DNA of 21,196 nt from JAWUWD01 sp034112085 (lineage in GTDB: Bacteria > Bacteroidota > Bacteroidia > Cytophagales > Cyclobacteriaceae), in the NCBI GenBank assembly GCA_034112085.1, contig JAWUWD010000055.1, positions 1 to 21,196 on the forward strand, given 5' to 3'. Below, piece after piece: positions 1 through 7,507 of the stretch. The notes under the pieces are model-generated. The model ran no database searches, was not told the DNA's origin, and was given only the letters and a program-made list of their open reading frames with translations. How positions within the stretch are numbered: position 1 is the stretch's first letter; every line of letters begins with the position of its first letter. The position numbers were made by a program, and so were the translations under genes.

Positions 1-66
1 CATCAAGAACCTTCAACTGAAAAAATTCAGACACTCTATGAAAATGTCTTGAAAGAAAAAGAGTGA
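1..66 (+). CDS. C-terminal tail of a gene cut by the window edge (possible BTAD/TPR-type protein)
   Basis: An open frame enters from the left edge and ends at TGA 64-66. The 21 residues visible include EPSTEKIQTLYENVL. This resembles the closing motif of bacterial transcriptional activator (BTAD) or TPR regions in large signalling ATPases and adenylate cyclases, where a 'GxEPSxETxxLYExL' segment ends the repeat domain. Too little is present to name the protein, so the family suggestion is an inference from one short motif. No start or promoter is inside the window. Confidence 0.5.
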   Translation, partial: HQEPSTEKIQTLYENVLKEKE

Positions 67-253
67 CACGAAATAAACGCAATTTATAGCGCTTACATAC
101 AGAGCGAATTCGAAAATTTATCAATGCCTACTCCTTATACCAAAGAAGTAAAAATATGGGCTAGGATAAATACTATTCTTAATTGCTTATTGGTTCGAAT
201 ATTTTAGGAGTGGGATTATCATTCTCAATAAATAATCTGTCATTCTAACAAAA
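67..253. other. Non-coding spacer between convergent genes
   Basis: This stretch separates the end of the left-edge gene (plus) from the end of the methyltransferase (minus). Both strands carry frequent stops. I see no clear GC-rich hairpin with a T tract and no RNA gene. Confidence 0.5.
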
Positions 254-1024
254 TCATGCCTTATCGCAAAAATATATCATCTCATCCGCAGGCAGTGCCA
301 TTCGCTCGATGTCTTCTTTTGATAGAGTCTTCACGAAGTCATCTACGGTCACTTTGAATCCCGCTTTTTCGAGATGTGAGGCATAGTCTCTCCCATACAT
401 TCTGACATGATCATCCTGACCAAATGCAATTTCTCTTGCTTTGGAATCTGTGATTGATTTATCTTCATAAGTGACGTCTTTCAATGGGTAAAAGAAGGGT
501 ACCTGAATGATCGCCCAGCCTCCGGGCTTCAACACTCGATATATTTCACTCATGGCTTTGATGTCATCATTCACATGCTCCATGACATGATTGCACATCG
601 CGATATCAAATGTGTTTTCGTCAAAAGGAATATCATGCACATCCATCTTCACTTTAGCCAATGGTGACTCCAAGTCAGCAGTGGTGTACTCATCTTTGTG
701 CTGCGCCTCAAATGCTGGCATAAAGCAAACCTCTGGAGCGATATGCAACATTTTTTGCTGAGTGCTGAAAAAATTAGTTTTCTCTTTGAGATATAACCAA
801 AGCAATCGATGACGCTCAAGGGACAGCGAACCAGGACAAAGCACATTAGGTCTAGACACAATCCTGCCATAGGGTAAGAATTTGCGATATCCTTGGTCCT
901 CTATTGGACAATAGTATTTATCACCTCTATAAAGCGGAGCTATGACACGAAGAACAACATCATTAAATAATTGTAATATTCTTCTCGGCACGAAGCGTAA
1001 TAAAAAACTGATTATATATCTCAA
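254..1024 (-). CDS. Class I SAM-dependent methyltransferase with degenerate zinc ribbon
   Basis: A 256-residue cytosolic protein of the Methyltransf_11 type. The SAM-binding loop is the variant LHIAPE (93-98), the acidic ribose-binding residue is in TADLES (115-120), and the later motifs are DENTFDIAMCNHVMEHV (135-151) and RVLKPGG (163-169). The N-terminal 35-75 segment matches a family that normally carries a CxxC...CxxC zinc ribbon before a conserved SLERHRLLWLYL block. Here only the first Cys of each pair is kept (C39 in CPIE, C63 in CPGS), so the ribbon probably no longer binds zinc. Such genes often lie in surface-polysaccharide or glycan clusters, but the neighbours here do not support that, and the substrate is unknown. 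A TATATTTG box lies 27 nt upstream of the start. Confidence 0.85.
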   Translation of the reverse strand: MRYIISFLLRFVPRRILQLFNDVVLRVIAPLYRGDKYYCPIEDQGYRKFLPYGRIVSRPNVLCPGSLSLERHRLLWLYLKEKTNFFSTQQKMLHIAPEVCFMPAFEAQHKDEYTTADLESPLAKVKMDVHDIPFDENTFDIAMCNHVMEHVNDDIKAMSEIYRVLKPGGWAIIQVPFFYPLKDVTYEDKSITDSKAREIAFGQDDHVRMYGRDYASHLEKAGFKVTVDDFVKTLSKEDIERMALPADEMIYFCDKA

Positions 1025-1051
1025 AGCGACCTAGTTAGTTGTTCAATTCCG

Positions 1052-1085
1052 CAAATATAATAGAAGAATTTTTATTACTAATCAA
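1052..1085 (-). promoter_or_regulatory. Putative Bacteroidota promoter for the methyltransferase
   Basis: On the minus strand a TATATTTG box (1059-1052) matches the Bacteroidota -7 consensus TAnnTTTG. A TTG (1085-1083) lies 23 nt upstream as a possible -33 element; the spacing is at the long end of the usual range. The start codon follows 27 nt downstream. Confidence 0.5.
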
Positions 1086-1121
1086 ACATTAAAAGTAGTC
1101 AGTGTAATATATAATAGAAAA

Positions 1122-1151
1122 AAAAGCTGTACCAAAATTTGAACAGCTTTT
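1122..1151 (-). terminator. Rho-independent terminator of the small lipoprotein gene
   Basis: AAAAGCTGT (1122-1130) pairs with ACAGCTTTT (1143-1151) around a 12-nt loop. On the minus strand the stem runs into a long T tract (eight T, 1125-1118), as expected for a terminator 42 nt after the stop of the 1193-1417 gene. Confidence 0.75.
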
Positions 1152-1192
1152 AGCTTACTTATCCTATGATTATAACAGTCGGTTGGATGCGC

Positions 1193-1417
1193 CTATTTAA
1201 ATGTACAAGTTCCATCACCAAGTGCATTCGCGAAATCAGCTAGTGCTTGAAGAGTTGGCTCATCAAGTGTTCCGCCACTACCATCGTCATCGCCAACACA
1301 AATTTCATCTGAACCGATACATTTTAAACACTTTACTTTCCCCGCATCATCATCGTCTCCACAAGAGAATGCGAATAGAGAAATTGCCAGGATCATTAAA
1401 ATCGGATACTTCTTCAT
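1193..1417 (-). CDS. Small Cys-containing lipoprotein, unknown function
   Basis: A 74-residue protein. The signal peptide is MKKYPILMILAISLFAFSC, with the lipobox Cys at position 19. It is followed immediately by GDDDD, the acidic pattern that acts as a surface-export signal in many Bacteroidota lipoproteins, so the mature protein is probably lipidated and may be surface-exposed. The mature part has four Cys (C30, C33, C40, C71), enough for two disulfides or a small metal site, and a predicted helix near TLQALADFANALG. I do not recognise a named family. It has its own downstream terminator, and a TATCTTTA sequence upstream is a one-mismatch -7 box. It is probably a monocistronic gene. An antisense ORF over the same bases is judged a shadow. 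Confidence 0.75.
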   Translation of the reverse strand: MKKYPILMILAISLFAFSCGDDDDAGKVKCLKCIGSDEICVGDDDGSGGTLDEPTLQALADFANALGDGTCTFK

Positions 1418-1506
1418 AATAAGAGGTTAGGTTAAAAAATTAAAGATATCTAAAAAACGCTAACAATTGTGATTTAAGATATAAAGTCTTTAGTACAATC
1501 TAATAA

Positions 1507-2154
1507 GGACTTTCACCAAAGCCGGATGAGGATTTATCAATTATTGATATAATAAATTCACTTACTATACTTAATCGAGTTCTTTCTGTAAAATATCAAC
1601 CTAACCTTCATAATTAGATATGGAATAAGTCAGATCAACTAGCCTATTGGATCAACCTTTATAATACTTCTACAATAAAACTGGTGACCCAGCATTACCC
1701 GATAGAGGGCAGCAAAGATATAGGGAGCAGCATTCATATTCCTTTCATAAATACGCCTTGACAAAAAGAGTTTATTATGGTGTTAGATGAAACGTTAGAC
1801 CTTGATCATATTGAGCACAGTATTATCAGAGAGTAGTTTGATGAGCCGCGCATACACTTTGCGTTAGTTTGCGCGGCCCTATCTAGTCCTTCATTAAGAA
1901 ATGAAGCCTATGTAGGATCTACTTTAGATAATCAGCTTACTGATCAAGCTGAAATATTTCTAAGTGACTTAGACAAGAACAATATTTCTTCTAATCACAT
2001 TATTATTTCCAAACTGTTTAATTGGTATGGCCGAGATTTTAAGAAGAATTCCACTCTCATCGAATACCTTAATAAATACAGTCCGACTCTAATCAACAAA
2101 GATGCTGAAATTGACTTCATGGATTACAAATGGTGTTTAAACAAACAACCATAA
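1507..2154 (+). pseudogene. DUF547-family protein, inactivated by three in-frame stops
   Basis: One continuous frame from about 1507 to TAA 2152-2154 reads as a DUF547 protein but is broken by TAG (1615-1617), TGA (1759-1761) and TAG (1834-1836), and has no usable start. Recognisable blocks are DQLAYWINLYN, HYPIEGSKDI, LDHIEHSIIRE, FDEPRIHFALVCAA, LRNEAYVG, KLFNWYGRDF, INKDAEIDFMDYKW and a C-terminal CLNKQP. The stops replace positions where TGG or CAG is likely (the Trp after INTP, Gln after IIRE), so single transitions explain them. The usual CAxSCPPL block has become CAALSSPSL, losing a Cys and a Pro, which suggests drift after inactivation. DUF547 proteins are usually exported, but no signal peptide is readable here. 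A hairpin follows directly after the stop. Confidence 0.88.
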
Positions 2155-2155
2155 A

Positions 2156-2202
2156 AATTAGCACAAACTTCATTCAAAAAACTTGAAAAGTTTGTGCTAA
2201 TT
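2156..2202 (+). terminator. Long hairpin after the DUF547 pseudogene
   Basis: A perfect 15-bp stem: AATTAGCACAAACTT (2156-2170) pairs with AAGTTTGTGCTAATT (2188-2202) around a 17-nt loop. It starts just after the pseudogene stop. The downstream sequence is AT-rich but lacks a clean T run, so it may be a weak or bidirectional terminator. It separates the dead gene from the exchanger gene at 2242. Confidence 0.65.
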
Positions 2203-2241
2203 AATTATTAGTAAGTACTTTAACGGATATTTTAATTTCCT

Positions 2242-3291
2242 ATGTGGCTAGCCCTTTACACACTTGCATTAATAACATCATTTTACTTAATAGCACAGGT
2301 CAGTGATCGCTATTTTGTAATCTCTTTAGATCAAATTGCTAAAAGATTCAACATGTCTCATGACATGTCTGGCGCAACACTAATGGCCATCGGTTCCAGT
2401 GCGCCAGAGCTATTTGTTGCCATCATAGCACTTCTTCGTCCCGGAGGTCATGAGGAAATAGGTGTAGGAACAATTGTCGGCTCTGCCCTATTCAATTTAT
2501 TGGTAATCATAGGAGTATCTGTGATCGTCAAAGACGCCAAGTTACAGTGGCAACCAATTTTAAGAGATTTACTTTTCTACACACTGGCTATTGTGACTTT
2601 ATATGTCGTATTCATAGATGGCATAATTACGCTCAATGAAAGTCTTCTTCTAATGACAATGTATGCGGGATATATAGTAGCCGTTATTTACTGGAGAAAA
2701 TTATTTAAATACGAGCCCACCGATGAAGATTTCGATGAAGACGAGGATGAGGATGAAAAAACAGGATGGCAAGTGATATTCATCCCTTTGGATTTTATCT
2801 TATCAAAGATATTCCCTCCAAAAAAATATTATATGATGACTTTCTTATTCTCAATTGGATCGATTGCGATACTCTGTTGGGTACTCGTTGAAAGTGCAAT
2901 TGGTATATCCACAATAATGGGCATCCCTGAAGTAGTCGTTGCCCTAGTGATCATTGCGGCAGGAACTTCTATTCCAGATATGATTTCTTCAGTAATTGTG
3001 GCTCGCCAAGGTCGGGGAGGAATGGCCATGAGTAACGCGATTGGCTCCAACATTTTTGATATTTTTATTGGTCTTGGATTACCTTGGTTTTTCATCTCAT
3101 ACTATAGAGATAATAATATCATTGTAGAAAACGCTGGACTGAACGAGTCTATAATAATATTGTTTGGTTCTGTGATTCTCATATTCTCAGTATTAATATT
3201 GAGCAAATGGAAAATAAAAAAGCCCGTGGGATATTTACTCGTAGGAAGTTACTTGGCCTACATTGTGTATCAGATTGTTCTCATTTATTAG
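2242..3291 (+). CDS. Na+/Ca2+ exchanger, CaCA superfamily, NCKX-like
   Basis: A 349-residue inner-membrane antiporter with two inverted repeats of about five helices. The alpha-1 repeat has GSSAPELF (51-58) and GTIVGSALFN (76-85). The alpha-2 repeat has GTSIPD (241-246) and IGSNIFDIFIG (267-277). These Glu and Asp residues form the cation site in the family. The halves are joined by a cytosolic loop with a strongly acidic stretch at 159-172 (many D and E). The alpha-2 region and the RD..FY...F.D....ESLLL pattern after alpha-1 look more like the K+-dependent SLC24 (NCKX) exchangers than the E. coli YrbG type. It probably extrudes Ca2+ using the Na+ gradient, which fits an organism with a Na+-pumping Nqr. 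The gene appears monocistronic. Confidence 0.92.
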   Translation: MWLALYTLALITSFYLIAQVSDRYFVISLDQIAKRFNMSHDMSGATLMAIGSSAPELFVAIIALLRPGGHEEIGVGTIVGSALFNLLVIIGVSVIVKDAKLQWQPILRDLLFYTLAIVTLYVVFIDGIITLNESLLLMTMYAGYIVAVIYWRKLFKYEPTDEDFDEDEDEDEKTGWQVIFIPLDFILSKIFPPKKYYMMTFLFSIGSIAILCWVLVESAIGISTIMGIPEVVVALVIIAAGTSIPDMISSVIVARQGRGGMAMSNAIGSNIFDIFIGLGLPWFFISYYRDNNIIVENAGLNESIIILFGSVILIFSVLILSKWKIKKPVGYLLVGSYLAYIVYQIVLIY

Positions 3292-3541
3292 AATCACAAG
3301 CCCTATTACTAGTCATCTAATCTTAATGACAGCAGACTCATTACTATTTCTAGGATAACTCAAACTCTGCCAGTCCTTTTTCCAGTGAAACTGGCGCCAT
3401 TGAAAAATAAATATTGGTAATAAAGCTTAAATACCCTGGAAGAGACCAATCTCAATCAGGGAAATACGCAGCTTGCGCTTCTAATAACTTTGATGTGAAA
3501 TAGCATCGTAGTCAAGTTGGGTATCTAGAAGACTACTATTG
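3292..3541. other. Intergenic region without a supported gene
   Basis: This 250-nt gap lies between the convergent exchanger and mazG genes. I see only a short hairpin, CCAGT-GAA-ACTGG (3382-3394), with no T tract, and a 34-codon open stretch on the minus strand (3350-3451) with no recognisable domain. No RNA gene is evident. Confidence 0.5.
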
Positions 3542-4357
3542 TCATATTTTTTTGGCGGCCTCCCAATACTCATCCATCTCTTCTAAAGACATCTCTCCCA
3601 GCTGCTTACCGTCTTTTTTGGATTCAGTCTCTAGGTATTGAAATCGTTTGATGAATTTCTTATTGGTCCGCTCTAGTGCTTCTTCAGGATTGATACCTAC
3701 AAACCTTGAGTAGTTTATCAATGAAAAAAGTATATCCCCAAATTCACTTTGTGCTTTTTTTTCATCTATTGGCTTTCCACTTTCAATATTGAACTCTGCT
3801 TTAAACTCTTGTATCTCCTCTTCCACTTTCTCCCAGACTTGGGACTTTTCTTCCCAGTCAAATCCTACGCCTCTAGCTTTTTCTTGAATGCGCATTGCTT
3901 TCACTACTGCAGGCAAAGACTTCGGGACACCACCAAGAACGGACTTATTACCTTTCTCTTTGAGCTTAATCTGTTCCCAATTTCTATTCACAGTGGCCTC
4001 ATCTTCAGCGACTACATCACCATAAATATGCGGATGTCTATTTATTAGCTTGTCACAAACACTGTTGAGTACATCAGAGATATCAAAGGCCTTCTTCTCA
4101 TCACCAATCTTAGCATAGAATACATTGTGCAACATTAGATCTCCTAGTTCCATTTTCACTTCTTCGAGATCGCCCTCTATAATGGCATCTGACAACTCAT
4201 AAGTCTCTTCAATCGTAAGATGTCTCAGACTCTCTAGGGTTTGCTTTTTATCCCAAGGACAATTAGCTCTTAATTCATCCATAATAGTCAATAATCGATC
4301 AAATGCTTCTAGCTTTTGGGCTCTCTTTGGATCAAGGGTTTTGATAATGTCAGGCAT
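3542..4357 (-). CDS. mazG: Nucleoside triphosphate pyrophosphohydrolase MazG
   Basis: A 271-residue cytosolic enzyme that hydrolyses (d)NTPs to (d)NMP and PPi; it cleans the nucleotide pool and in some bacteria lowers ppGpp-related stress. It has two tandem MazG domains. The N-terminal domain has CPWDKKQT (33-40), the metal-binding helix EETYELSD (50-57), ELGDLML (70-76) and KLINRHPHIYG (103-113). The C-terminal domain has EEEIQEFK (179-186), EFGDILFSLINYSRF (205-219) and NKKFIKRF (232-239). The length and order match full-length MazG. It is divergent from the NqrM-like gene with 86 nt between the starts, and no downstream partner is present. Confidence 0.95.
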   Translation of the reverse strand: MPDIIKTLDPKRAQKLEAFDRLLTIMDELRANCPWDKKQTLESLRHLTIEETYELSDAIIEGDLEEVKMELGDLMLHNVFYAKIGDEKKAFDISDVLNSVCDKLINRHPHIYGDVVAEDEATVNRNWEQIKLKEKGNKSVLGGVPKSLPAVVKAMRIQEKARGVGFDWEEKSQVWEKVEEEIQEFKAEFNIESGKPIDEKKAQSEFGDILFSLINYSRFVGINPEEALERTNKKFIKRFQYLETESKKDGKQLGEMSLEEMDEYWEAAKKI

Positions 4358-4418
4358 ATAAAATCAGTATGTTAATGAGAAACTTTTATCCATGCATGGC
4401 TGTTTGATGGATGAATGT

Positions 4419-4426
4419 TAAATTTG
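4419..4426 (+). promoter_or_regulatory. -7 promoter box (TAAATTTG) of the NqrM-like gene
   Basis: An exact match to the Bacteroidota TAnnTTTG box, 17 nt before the ATG at 4444, giving a very short leader. No correctly spaced -33 TTG is visible. Confidence 0.45.
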
Positions 4427-4443
4427 CATAAAATAATTGAGAT

Positions 4444-4674
4444 ATGACGGTAACACTTTTAGGTATCGGGTTCATGGCACTGTTTTTTGTTTTGATGTCT
4501 GTCAGAATGATTTTCTTAAAAGACGGGCAATTTAAAGGAACATGTGCTTCACAAAGCCCTTTCCTCAACAAAGAAGGAGCGAGCTGCGGATATTGTGGTA
4601 AGACCATGGATGGGCAAGAAGTTTGCGGAAATCCAGATAATGAAGTAGACAAAGTACTAGGTAAGTTTAACTAA
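4444..4674 (+). CDS. Small membrane Cys protein, NqrM-like (DUF539-type)
   Basis: A 76-residue protein with one N-terminal transmembrane helix (about 4-25) followed by a soluble tail holding four Cys: C34 in KGTCAS, C48 and C51 in CGYCGK, and C61. The layout of one helix, a basic/Gly turn, then GTC and CxxCGK resembles the NqrM/DUF539 family. NqrM is needed for maturation of the Na+-translocating NADH:quinone oxidoreductase, probably by delivering iron to a membrane Cys site. The presence of nqrF 10 kb away supports an Nqr complex in this organism. The assignment rests on the pattern only, and an unrelated small Cys protein is possible. A strong terminator follows, so it is a monocistronic unit. 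Confidence 0.6.
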   Translation: MTVTLLGIGFMALFFVLMSVRMIFLKDGQFKGTCASQSPFLNKEGASCGYCGKTMDGQEVCGNPDNEVDKVLGKFN

Positions 4675-4697
4675 ACTCATACAACGTATAACATATT

Positions 4698-4730
4698 AAA
4701 GGCAAGCGCACATCGCTTGCCTTTTTGTTT
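4698..4730 (+). terminator. Rho-independent terminator
   Basis: AAAGGCAAGCG (4698-4708) pairs with CGCTTGCCTTT (4714-4724) around the 5-nt loop CACAT, followed by TTGTTT. It is a strong GC-containing stem with a T tract, 24 nt after the NqrM-like stop. Confidence 0.9.
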
Positions 4731-4762
4731 GAAATGTCTTTAATGAATCAAGCAAGAAGTGT

Positions 4763-4770
4763 TAAATTTG
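4763..4770 (+). promoter_or_regulatory. -7 promoter box (TAAATTTG) of the glmM operon
   Basis: An exact TAnnTTTG match, 23 nt before the GTG start of glmM and downstream of the terminator at 4698-4730. No well-spaced -33 TTG was found. Confidence 0.5.
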
Positions 4771-4793
4771 ACAATCAATAAATAGAAATATAA

Positions 4794-6185
4794 GTGACTT
4801 TAATAAAATCAATATCAGGGATTAGAGGGACAATTGGAGGAGAATGTGGCGATGCGCTAACACCTTTGGATATTGTGAAATTTACCGCAGCATACGGTAC
4901 ATGGATGAAAAAAACCTCAGGCAAAAACACTGTAGTTGTTGGAAGAGATGCCAGAATATCGGGTGAAATGGTCAATAATATAGTTGTTGGCACCCTACAA
5001 GGTCTTGGCATCGATGTCATCGATCTAGGATTATCTACAACGCCTACTGTTGAGATAGCTGTGCCATTGGAAAATGCTGGTGGCGGGATCATATTGACGG
5101 CAAGTCATAATCCAATTCAATGGAATGCCTTAAAACTGCTCAATGACAAAGGAGAATTCATTTCTGCTGCGGAAGGAGCAACTGTGTTAGAGCTGGCCGA
5201 AAAAGAGGCCTTTGACTTTGCTGAAGTTAAAAAACTAGGATCTTACACTGAAAACAATAACTACATCAAGAAACACATCGAGATGGTGTTGGACTTGGAG
5301 CTTGTTGATGTAAAAGCAATAAAAGAAAGAGGGTTCAAAGTAGTAATCGACTGCGTAAACTCTACCGGTGGCATCGTGATTCCTCAACTTCTGAAGGCAC
5401 TCGGTGTCGAAGTAGTTGAAGAGCTGTATTGTGAGCCAAATGGAAAATTTCCTCATAATCCAGAACCTCTACCTGAGAACATTACTGAAATATGCCGTAC
5501 ACTTGAAAAAGGAAATTTTGATCTTGGGATAGTGGTTGACCCAGATGTTGATAGACTAGCACTTATTACTGAGGATGGGACTCCGTTTGGTGAAGAATAC
5601 ACTTTAGTGGCAGTTGCTGATTACATCTTACAAAATAAAAAAGGAAATACAGTTTCTAACTTATCTTCAACCAGAGCACTTAGAGATGTAACCACCAAAC
5701 ACAAAGGTAAATACACTGCCTCTGCTGTTGGTGAAGTCAATGTTGTAGAAATGATGAAGAGTACTGATGCCATCATAGGTGGTGAAGGAAACGGAGGAAT
5801 CATCTACCCAGAATTACACTATGGAAGAGATGCGCTAGTTGGCATTGCATTATTTTTGACGCATTTAGCCAAATTTGGCAAGTCAGCTTCTAGATTGAAG
5901 GCTACTTATCCGAGCTATTTTATTTCTAAAAACAAAATAGAGCTAACTCCTGAAATTAATGTAGATCAAATACTCTCTGAGATTCAAGAAAAGTACAAAT
6001 CTAATCCTATCAACACTATAGATGGTGTGAAGATTGATTTTGAAAATGAATGGGTACATTTGAGAAAGTCAAACACCGAACCTATTATCCGAATATATTC
6101 TGAATCAGCCAATGAGGCCACTGCAGAACACTTGGCAAAGAAAATAATTTCAGATATTAGAGATATTATTACCGTCAAAGCATAA
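4794..6185 (+). CDS. glmM: Phosphoglucosamine mutase (archaeal-type GlmM / phosphomannomutase family)
   Basis: A 463-residue cytosolic alpha-D-phosphohexomutase that converts glucosamine-6-phosphate to glucosamine-1-phosphate for UDP-GlcNAc, and so for peptidoglycan. All four domain signatures are present: the phosphoserine loop TASHNP with catalytic S104, the Mg2+ loop DPDVDR (249-254), the sugar-binding loop GEGNGG (330-335), and the phosphate-binding loop RKSNTEP (424-430). The N-terminal ISGIRGTIGG also fits. The GEGNGG form is typical of the archaeal-type GlmM/PMM group rather than E. coli GlmM, so phosphomannomutase or mixed activity cannot be excluded. The start is GTG (4794), chosen because it gives the conserved N-terminus exactly. 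The next gene follows after 5 nt, indicating an operon. Confidence 0.93.
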   Translation: MTLIKSISGIRGTIGGECGDALTPLDIVKFTAAYGTWMKKTSGKNTVVVGRDARISGEMVNNIVVGTLQGLGIDVIDLGLSTTPTVEIAVPLENAGGGIILTASHNPIQWNALKLLNDKGEFISAAEGATVLELAEKEAFDFAEVKKLGSYTENNNYIKKHIEMVLDLELVDVKAIKERGFKVVIDCVNSTGGIVIPQLLKALGVEVVEELYCEPNGKFPHNPEPLPENITEICRTLEKGNFDLGIVVDPDVDRLALITEDGTPFGEEYTLVAVADYILQNKKGNTVSNLSSTRALRDVTTKHKGKYTASAVGEVNVVEMMKSTDAIIGGEGNGGIIYPELHYGRDALVGIALFLTHLAKFGKSASRLKATYPSYFISKNKIELTPEINVDQILSEIQEKYKSNPINTIDGVKIDFENEWVHLRKSNTEPIIRIYSESANEATAEHLAKKIISDIRDIITVKA

Positions 6186-6190
6186 ATAAG

Positions 6191-7330
6191 ATGAAAGTAT
6201 ATCTAGACAACGCAGCCACTACCGCTTTAGATGAAGAAGTATTTGAAGCGATGAAGCCCTATATGATGGATCATTTCGGGAATCCATCTTCTATACACTC
6301 CCATGGACGTTTGGTCAGGGCAGGAATAGAAAAAGCACGAAAGCAAGTCGCAGATTTACTGAGTACCACTCCAGGAGAAATATTTTTCACCTCTGGTGGA
6401 ACTGAAGCTGATAATGCAATCATCACTTGCAGTGTAGATACTTATGAGTTGAAACATGCCATCACCAGTCGAATTGAGCATAATGCGGTACTTCATACAC
6501 TAGAGCATCTCGAACGGATTGGCAAAATCAAACTCAGCTATGTGGACATAGATGGACATGGCCAAGTAGATTACAATCACTTGAGTGAATTATTGGCGAA
6601 TAACTCGCAGTCATTGGTATCGCTAATGCATGCCAATAATGAGATCGGCAATATCACTGATATCGAGCATGTGGGTATGATTTGTCGTGAACATAAAGCC
6701 ATTTTCCACTCTGATACAGTGCAGACTATGGGGCATTATACACACAACTTATCTGAACTTCCGCTTAATGCAGCTACCGGTGCCGGCCACAAATTCCATG
6801 GGCCTAAAGGTGCTGGATTCATGTATATCGATAAGCGCAATCGCATCCACCCATTTATACATGGTGGTGGACAAGAGCGTAGTATGCGTGGTGGCACTGA
6901 AAATGTCTATGGCATTATCGGCACTGCGAAGGCTCTAGAAATTGCTTATCGCGATATGGAGAGTCATCAGAACTATATCCAAGGATTGAAAGACCGTATG
7001 ATCTCGAAGTTGAAGTCTGCCATTCCAGAAATCAATTTCAATGGACACTCAGCTGACGCTGACAGAAGTCTTTACACTGTGCTTAACACTTGCCTTCCTG
7101 CTTCAGAGGATAACGATATGTTGTTATTCAGCCTAGATATCAATGGCATCTCAGTATCAGGCGGTAGCGCGTGCTCTAGTGGTGCCAGCAAGGGTTCACA
7201 TGTCTTGGCAGAACTAGACCGCAGTAGTGATCGAGGAGCAGTTCGTTTCTCATTTAGTAAGTATAACACTCCTGAAGAGATTGATTATGCTGTTGAGAAG
7301 TTGGCAAGCTTTTATCAGGTAGAGGTGTAG
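6191..7330 (+). CDS. Cysteine desulfurase (NifS/IscS-like aminotransferase class V)
   Basis: A 379-residue PLP enzyme that removes sulfur from cysteine as an enzyme persulfide, for Fe-S clusters, thiolated tRNA or other sulfur uses. It shows YLDNAATT (4-11), SGGTEADN (68-75), the PLP-stacking region with H97, the PLP lysine K201 in GAGHKFHGPKG, GGGQERSMRGGTENV (225-239), and the catalytic Cys C328 in GGSACSSGASKGSHVL. This is the NifS/IscS architecture rather than SufS. No scaffold (iscU/sufE) or regulator is adjacent. It sits 5 nt after glmM and probably shares its transcript, an unusual partner. Whether it is the housekeeping desulfurase or a secondary copy cannot be told here. Confidence 0.93.
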   Translation: MKVYLDNAATTALDEEVFEAMKPYMMDHFGNPSSIHSHGRLVRAGIEKARKQVADLLSTTPGEIFFTSGGTEADNAIITCSVDTYELKHAITSRIEHNAVLHTLEHLERIGKIKLSYVDIDGHGQVDYNHLSELLANNSQSLVSLMHANNEIGNITDIEHVGMICREHKAIFHSDTVQTMGHYTHNLSELPLNAATGAGHKFHGPKGAGFMYIDKRNRIHPFIHGGGQERSMRGGTENVYGIIGTAKALEIAYRDMESHQNYIQGLKDRMISKLKSAIPEINFNGHSADADRSLYTVLNTCLPASEDNDMLLFSLDINGISVSGGSACSSGASKGSHVLAELDRSSDRGAVRFSFSKYNTPEEIDYAVEKLASFYQVEV

Positions 7331-7507
7331 TTCTGTCATCGCAAAGAAGCTGCGACTGAACATTTACGCCATAGCTTCAGCGTACGCGAAAACGTTCAGA
7401 TGAATAAGGCTGTAATCTTAAGGGTTGCTTCTCACACTCAGTGATAATAAATTAAGTGATCCAGATGATAGCCGTAAAGATTCCTACATCACTCTAGGAA
7501 ATGACTA

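Noticed and set aside
1201..1419. Plus-strand ORF antisense to the small lipoprotein
   Set aside because: His-rich composition comes from reading the Asp-rich lipoprotein codons backwards. The minus strand has a signal peptide, lipobox and terminator.
1615..1836. Stop-codon recoding in the DUF547 frame
   Set aside because: Both TAG and TGA are involved, the gene lacks a start and has lost conserved residues. Neighbouring genes use TAG and TGA as normal stops.
3350..3451. Open 34-codon minus-strand stretch in the exchanger-mazG gap, possibly a gene remnant
   Set aside because: It is too short, has no recognisable motif, and is bounded by stops with no start that makes sense.
4786..4796. An ATG start for glmM instead of GTG
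   Set aside because: No in-frame ATG gives the conserved N-terminus; GTG at 4794 directly precedes TLIKSISGIRGT.
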